Of a DNA stretch of 64,000 nt, positions 60,857 through 64,000 are shown piece after piece (positions within the stretch are counted from its first letter, which is position 1; the number at the start of each line of letters is the position of its first letter). The translations under genes were made by a program, and so were the position numbers. The notes under the pieces were generated by a model. The model ran no database searches. It was not told the DNA's origin and worked only from the letters and a program-made list of their open reading frames with translations. The DNA is from UBA1046 sp012511325 (GTDB lineage: Bacteria; Bacillota; Clostridia; Saccharofermentanales; DTU023), in contig JBMNJZ010000001.1 in NCBI GenBank assembly GCA_050951925.1, forward strand, positions 496,001-560,000. Reading direction: 5' to 3'.

Positions 60857-62815
60857 ATGGCATCCTTGGCAGCGGCATTAAAAAAGGACGGAGCCTGGCG
60901 CGCAGGCAGCTGTGATCTGGCTGTGGTCGGCGCTGGCCATGCCGGCTGCGAAGCAGCTCTGGCGGCAGCCAGGTTGGGCTACAATGTCAAACTGTTCACA
61001 ATGACTTTGGATAGTCTGGCCAATTTGCCCTGTAATCCCAGCTTAGGCGGCACGGCCAAAGGACAGCTGATCAGAGAGATTGACGCTCTTGGCGGCGAAA
61101 TGGGCAGGTTAACGGATCAGGAGATGATCCAGTTCCGGATGCTCAATTCCTCGCGCGGTCCGGCCGTGATGTCGCCGCGCACTCAGATCGACCGTGTGGG
61201 CTATCAAAGAAGAATGAAGCATGTCCTGGAACTGGAAGAGAATATCGATCTGCTGCAACAGGAAGTCACGGATCTGATCTGGGAGAAAGGCGAACGCCCC
61301 AAAATTACTGCCGTGCAGACCAGGACCGGCGCTATCTATGCCTGCCGGATCTGCATACTGGCAACGGGAACTTTCCTCGACAGCAAGGTTATAGTGGGCG
61401 ATGCGATCTATTCCTCCGGTCCGGACTCTTTATTCCCGGCGATTGGCCTGTCAGACGCCCTGGCGGAGCTGGGGCATACTATCCAGCGCTTTAAAACCGG
61501 TACTCCTGCCCGCCTGCACCGCCGTTCCCTGAACTTGGAAGTCTGCGACATCCAGTCTTCGGATCCGGTGCCTCGTCCCTTCTCGCATGACAATGAGGAT
61601 GATCCGAACTGGCGTCCCAAAGACGAGCTCCCCTGTTATCTGACCTGGACTACGGCCGACACCAGAGAAGTGATTCTTAATAATATCGATCGTTCACCGC
61701 TTTATTCAGGCAAGGTGGAGGGCGTCGGCCCCCGCTATTGTCCCTCGATTGAGGATAAATATGTAAAGTTCCCCGAGCATGAGAGGCACCATGTCTTCCT
61801 GGAGCCCACGGGACTCGATACGGAGGAAATGTATGCCTCCGGTCTTTCCTCCAGCATGCCCGAAGATGTGCAGCACGCTATGCTGAAAACCATTCCCGGC
61901 ATGGAAGATGCCTATATGATGAGAGTGGCCTACGCTATTGATTATGACTGCATCGATCCGACTGAGCTGAAATTATCCTTGGAATCGCGCTTCGTTGATA
62001 ATCTGTTCCTGGCCGGTCAGATTAACGGCTCATCCGGCTATGAGGAAGCAGCCGGCCAGGGATTGGTCGCCGGTATCAATGCCGTACGCAAGCTGGCAGG
62101 CAAGGAGCCGGTCATTATTGATCGTTCCCAGGCTTATATCGGCGTTCTGATTGATGATCTCGTCACTCGCGGCACGGCAGAGCCCTACCGCATGATGACA
62201 TCCCGCGCCGAATACCGTCTGATCCTGCGCCAGGACAATGCCGATCAGCGGCTGACGCCGCTGGGCTACGAAGTCGGTCTGATCAGTGAAGAGCGCTGGC
62301 AAAAGTTTCAGCGCAAGCAGGAGCTGATCAGAGATGAAGCCGAGCGCCTTAGCCAGGTCATCTTGCAGCCGGATCCCCGGACTGATCGGTTCCTGATCGA
62401 ACACGATAGCACTCCTCTGCGCGAGGCGACTTCTCTGGCGCGTCTTCTGAAGCGTCCCGAACTCAGCTATCAGGATCTGGCAGCGCTGGATCCGGAGCGG
62501 CCGGACATTCCCGCCTATGTGACAGCTACGATGGAAATTAATATCAAGTACGAAGGCTATATCAAGATGGAACAGAACCGCATTGATCGCTTCCGCAAAG
62601 TCGAGATGAAGTCACTGCCGCAAAATTTCGATTACGGCACTATCAGCGGTCTGCGCCTGGAGGCAGCTCAAAAGCTCACTTCGCGCCAGCCGTCATCTGT
62701 CGGGCAGGCCAGCAGAATTTCCGGCGTTTCACCGGCTGATGTCCAGGTTCTGCTCGTCTGGCTCGAAGCGGAAAAGCGCCGGGCCGCGGCTCAGCAGACC
62801 CAAGCTCGGGACTAA
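60857..62815 (+). CDS. mnmG: tRNA uridine 5-carboxymethylaminomethyl synthesis protein MnmG
   Basis: 652-residue FAD enzyme, partner of MnmE. Seen: FAD motif GAGHAGCEAALAAARLG near residue 25, the family segment NPSLGGTAKGQLIREIDALGGEMG near 56, PARLHRRSL and the C-terminal helical SLARLLKRPELSY and GLRLEAAQKLTSRQP. Length is normal. Five bases separate it from mnmE. It ends two bases before rsmG; the order matches most Firmicutes. Confidence 0.97.
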   Translation: MASLAAALKKDGAWRAGSCDLAVVGAGHAGCEAALAAARLGYNVKLFTMTLDSLANLPCNPSLGGTAKGQLIREIDALGGEMGRLTDQEMIQFRMLNSSRGPAVMSPRTQIDRVGYQRRMKHVLELEENIDLLQQEVTDLIWEKGERPKITAVQTRTGAIYACRICILATGTFLDSKVIVGDAIYSSGPDSLFPAIGLSDALAELGHTIQRFKTGTPARLHRRSLNLEVCDIQSSDPVPRPFSHDNEDDPNWRPKDELPCYLTWTTADTREVILNNIDRSPLYSGKVEGVGPRYCPSIEDKYVKFPEHERHHVFLEPTGLDTEEMYASGLSSSMPEDVQHAMLKTIPGMEDAYMMRVAYAIDYDCIDPTELKLSLESRFVDNLFLAGQINGSSGYEEAAGQGLVAGINAVRKLAGKEPVIIDRSQAYIGVLIDDLVTRGTAEPYRMMTSRAEYRLILRQDNADQRLTPLGYEVGLISEERWQKFQRKQELIRDEAERLSQVILQPDPRTDRFLIEHDSTPLREATSLARLLKRPELSYQDLAALDPERPDIPAYVTATMEINIKYEGYIKMEQNRIDRFRKVEMKSLPQNFDYGTISGLRLEAAQKLTSRQPSSVGQASRISGVSPADVQVLLVWLEAEKRRAAAQQTQARD

Positions 62816-62817
62816 CC

Positions 62818-63708
62818 GTGAGCGCCTTCGATTCAGCGGCATATGAATATTGGATTGACGAAGCCGCCCGCAGGGCGGGACTTGTGCTTTCATCCGCACA
62901 GACCGGGCAATTGCTCTGCTTTATCGAGTTGCTGCTGGCCAAAAACAAGGTGATGGATCTGACCAATATCACAGAGCCGGAAGAACTCGCAATTAAACAT
63001 CTGCTCGACAGCTGGCAATTGCTGCCTGCGATTGATCACTTGTTGCAACAACGCGATAAGTCACAGGTGCGGCCACGGACAGAGGAACATACACAGACAG
63101 GGCAGACAGAGACACATACACAGACAAAGGCACATATAGATACACAAACACATATACAGCCACAGGCACATACACAGGCACATACAGATGCGCAGAGATC
63201 CACCCCGCCGGCGCTGGTAGATGTTGGCTCCGGCGCCGGCTTTCCCGGACTGCCGCTTAAACTGGCGCGCCCGGAGCTGCAGGTGCTGCTTTTGGATGCC
63301 CAACGCAAAAGGGTCGATTTTCTCCGCGAATGTCTGGAGAGGCTGGGACTCACCGGCATAGAAGCCAGACAGCTGCGAGCCGAAGCGGCGGGCAGACTGC
63401 CGGAGCTGCGAGACGGTTTTGATCTGGTGACGGCGCGGGCGGTGGCTGCCTTGCCGCAATTAGCCGAACTGTGCCTGCCTTTGGCAGCGCCGGGCGGATA
63501 TTTCCTGGCCATGAAAGGACGAACCGATGAGGTCGATCAGGCTCGGCCGGCAGTGCGCAAATTGTCCGGCCGGATCAGCCAAGTCAAGCAGTATCTGTTG
63601 CCGGGCACGGATATGCGGCGCAGCCTGATTATTATTGAAAAAATAGCCCCCACTGCCAAACTCTATCCCCGCAGTTTCGCCCGCATCAAAAACAATCCTT
63701 TGTTATAA
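62818..63708 (+). CDS. rsmG: 16S rRNA m7G527 methyltransferase RsmG with repeat insert
   Basis: 296-residue SAM-dependent methyltransferase that modifies G527 of 16S rRNA; loss gives low-level streptomycin resistance. Seen: N-terminal helices KVMDLTNITEPEELAIKHLLDS, then the SAM motif VDVGSGAGFPGLPLKLA near 138 and the TARAVAALPQLAEL region near 205. The usual size is about 240. The excess is a segment of about 45 residues (about 85-130) of His-Thr-Gln-Ala repeats lying between the helical part and motif I. The core motifs are intact, so the enzyme may well be active. GTG start. Confidence 0.93.
   Translation: MSAFDSAAYEYWIDEAARRAGLVLSSAQTGQLLCFIELLLAKNKVMDLTNITEPEELAIKHLLDSWQLLPAIDHLLQQRDKSQVRPRTEEHTQTGQTETHTQTKAHIDTQTHIQPQAHTQAHTDAQRSTPPALVDVGSGAGFPGLPLKLARPELQVLLLDAQRKRVDFLRECLERLGLTGIEARQLRAEAAGRLPELRDGFDLVTARAVAALPQLAELCLPLAAPGGYFLAMKGRTDEVDQARPAVRKLSGRISQVKQYLLPGTDMRRSLIIIEKIAPTAKLYPRSFARIKNNPLL
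63076..63202 (+). repeat. CACATA/CACAGA-type degenerate repeat inside rsmG
   Basis: A stretch built of imperfect six-base units (ACACAT, ACACAG, GCACAT), almost without T runs on the plus strand. It encodes the insert with six His and many Thr, Gln and Ala. It looks like an expanded simple repeat that stayed in frame. Confidence 0.85.
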
Positions 63709-63745
63709 TTAATAAGGTGTCAATTGATCTCCTAGGAGGGAATTT

Positions 63746-64000
63746 ATGGCAAATTCGCCTGATAAAAATAACCGCTACGCGGACAAGGAATTCGCGATTG
63801 ATGAGGCTTTCCGCAGTCCGGACAATGTAGTAGTTCCGGTTCAGCTCGAGCAGGAAATGAGCAAATCATTCATCGATTATGCGATGAGTGTTATTACGGA
63901 CCGGGCGCTGCCCGATGTGCGCGACGGTCTGAAACCGGTGCATCGCCGGATCATCTATTCGATGTTCACGCAGGGCTTTACCCATGATAAGCCTTATCGC
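63746..64000 (+). CDS. gyrA: DNA gyrase subunit A (N-terminal part)
   Basis: 85 codons to the window end. Seen: VVPVQLEQEMSKSFIDYAMSVITDRALPDVRDGLKPVHRRI in two parts, the start of the type II topoisomerase A subunit. AGGAGGG six bases before the ATG. ParC has the same start; I prefer GyrA because it closes the cluster near the usual origin region. gyrB is not beside it. The catalytic Tyr lies past the window. Confidence 0.9.
   Translation, partial: MANSPDKNNRYADKEFAIDEAFRSPDNVVVPVQLEQEMSKSFIDYAMSVITDRALPDVRDGLKPVHRRIIYSMFTQGFTHDKPYR

Noticed and set aside
63076..63202. CRISPR-like array
   Set aside because: Units are six-base, degenerate and in frame with rsmG; there are no spacers.

Overview
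The window reads as chromosomal DNA of a low-to-moderate GC Gram-positive bacterium, most likely an uncultured member of the Clostridia. Support: strong GGAGG/GGTGAT-type ribosome binding sites with frequent TTG/GTG starts; the Firmicutes neighbourhoods veg-ispE, walR-walK-walJ, glmU-pth-mfd and rpmH-rnpA-yidD-yidC-jag-mnmE-mnmG-rsmG; lipobox lipoproteins and no outer-membrane genes; and a SAM-I (S-box) riboswitch on metK. Genus cannot be told from the sequence.

Layout. 0-9 kb: a glycyl-radical activase, an aminotransferase, an XRE regulator beside a 1-kb non-coding tract with repeated TTGACTAAT sites, a three-gene ABC importer, then veg-ispE and dtd with a DsrE-like gene. 9-23 kb: nagB, a heterodimeric ABC exporter pair, an EamA permease, a very large zinc-ribbon/subtilase membrane protein, a DUF3048 lipoprotein, and a minus-strand group (threonine synthase-like, DNA glycosylase, SDR). 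23-41 kb: pcp, then an envelope and information block (walR, walK, murA copy 1, walJ, murA copy 2, a strongly diverged glmU, pth, mfd, maf, a CDF transporter, serS, yebC, and a P-loop/Asp23-like fusion). 41-46 kb: an oligopeptide-type binding lipoprotein, a truncated M14-type gene running into a foreign-looking YbaK gene, tRNA-Arg(CCU), an RlmL-type methyltransferase and rpiB. 46.5-51.6 kb: a compact minus-strand Tad/Flp pilus operon (CpaE-like, CpaF, a TadB-TadC fusion, Flp1 pilin, FHA protein). 51.7-64 kb: metK with its riboswitch, recD2, comFC, and the rpmH-to-rsmG cluster leading into gyrA. dnaA is not next to rpmH, as it would be in the ancestral arrangement.

How the parts fit. Much of the window serves the cell envelope (WalRK signalling, two MurA enzymes, GlmU-like protein, YidC/YidD/Jag membrane insertion, Asp23-like fusion) and translation or tRNA quality (pth, dtd, YbaK, serS, mnmE/mnmG, rsmG, rnpA). 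The most unusual items are the GlmU homologue with replaced active-site residues in both halves, the Tad operon with a fused TadBC and a CpaE lacking its P-loop, the cytosolic-zinc-ribbon membrane subtilase, the P-loop/Asp23 fusion, the His-Thr-Gln repeat inserted in RsmG, and an intrinsic terminator that overlaps the start of rnpA. Functions were assigned by reading motifs only; no database search was run.
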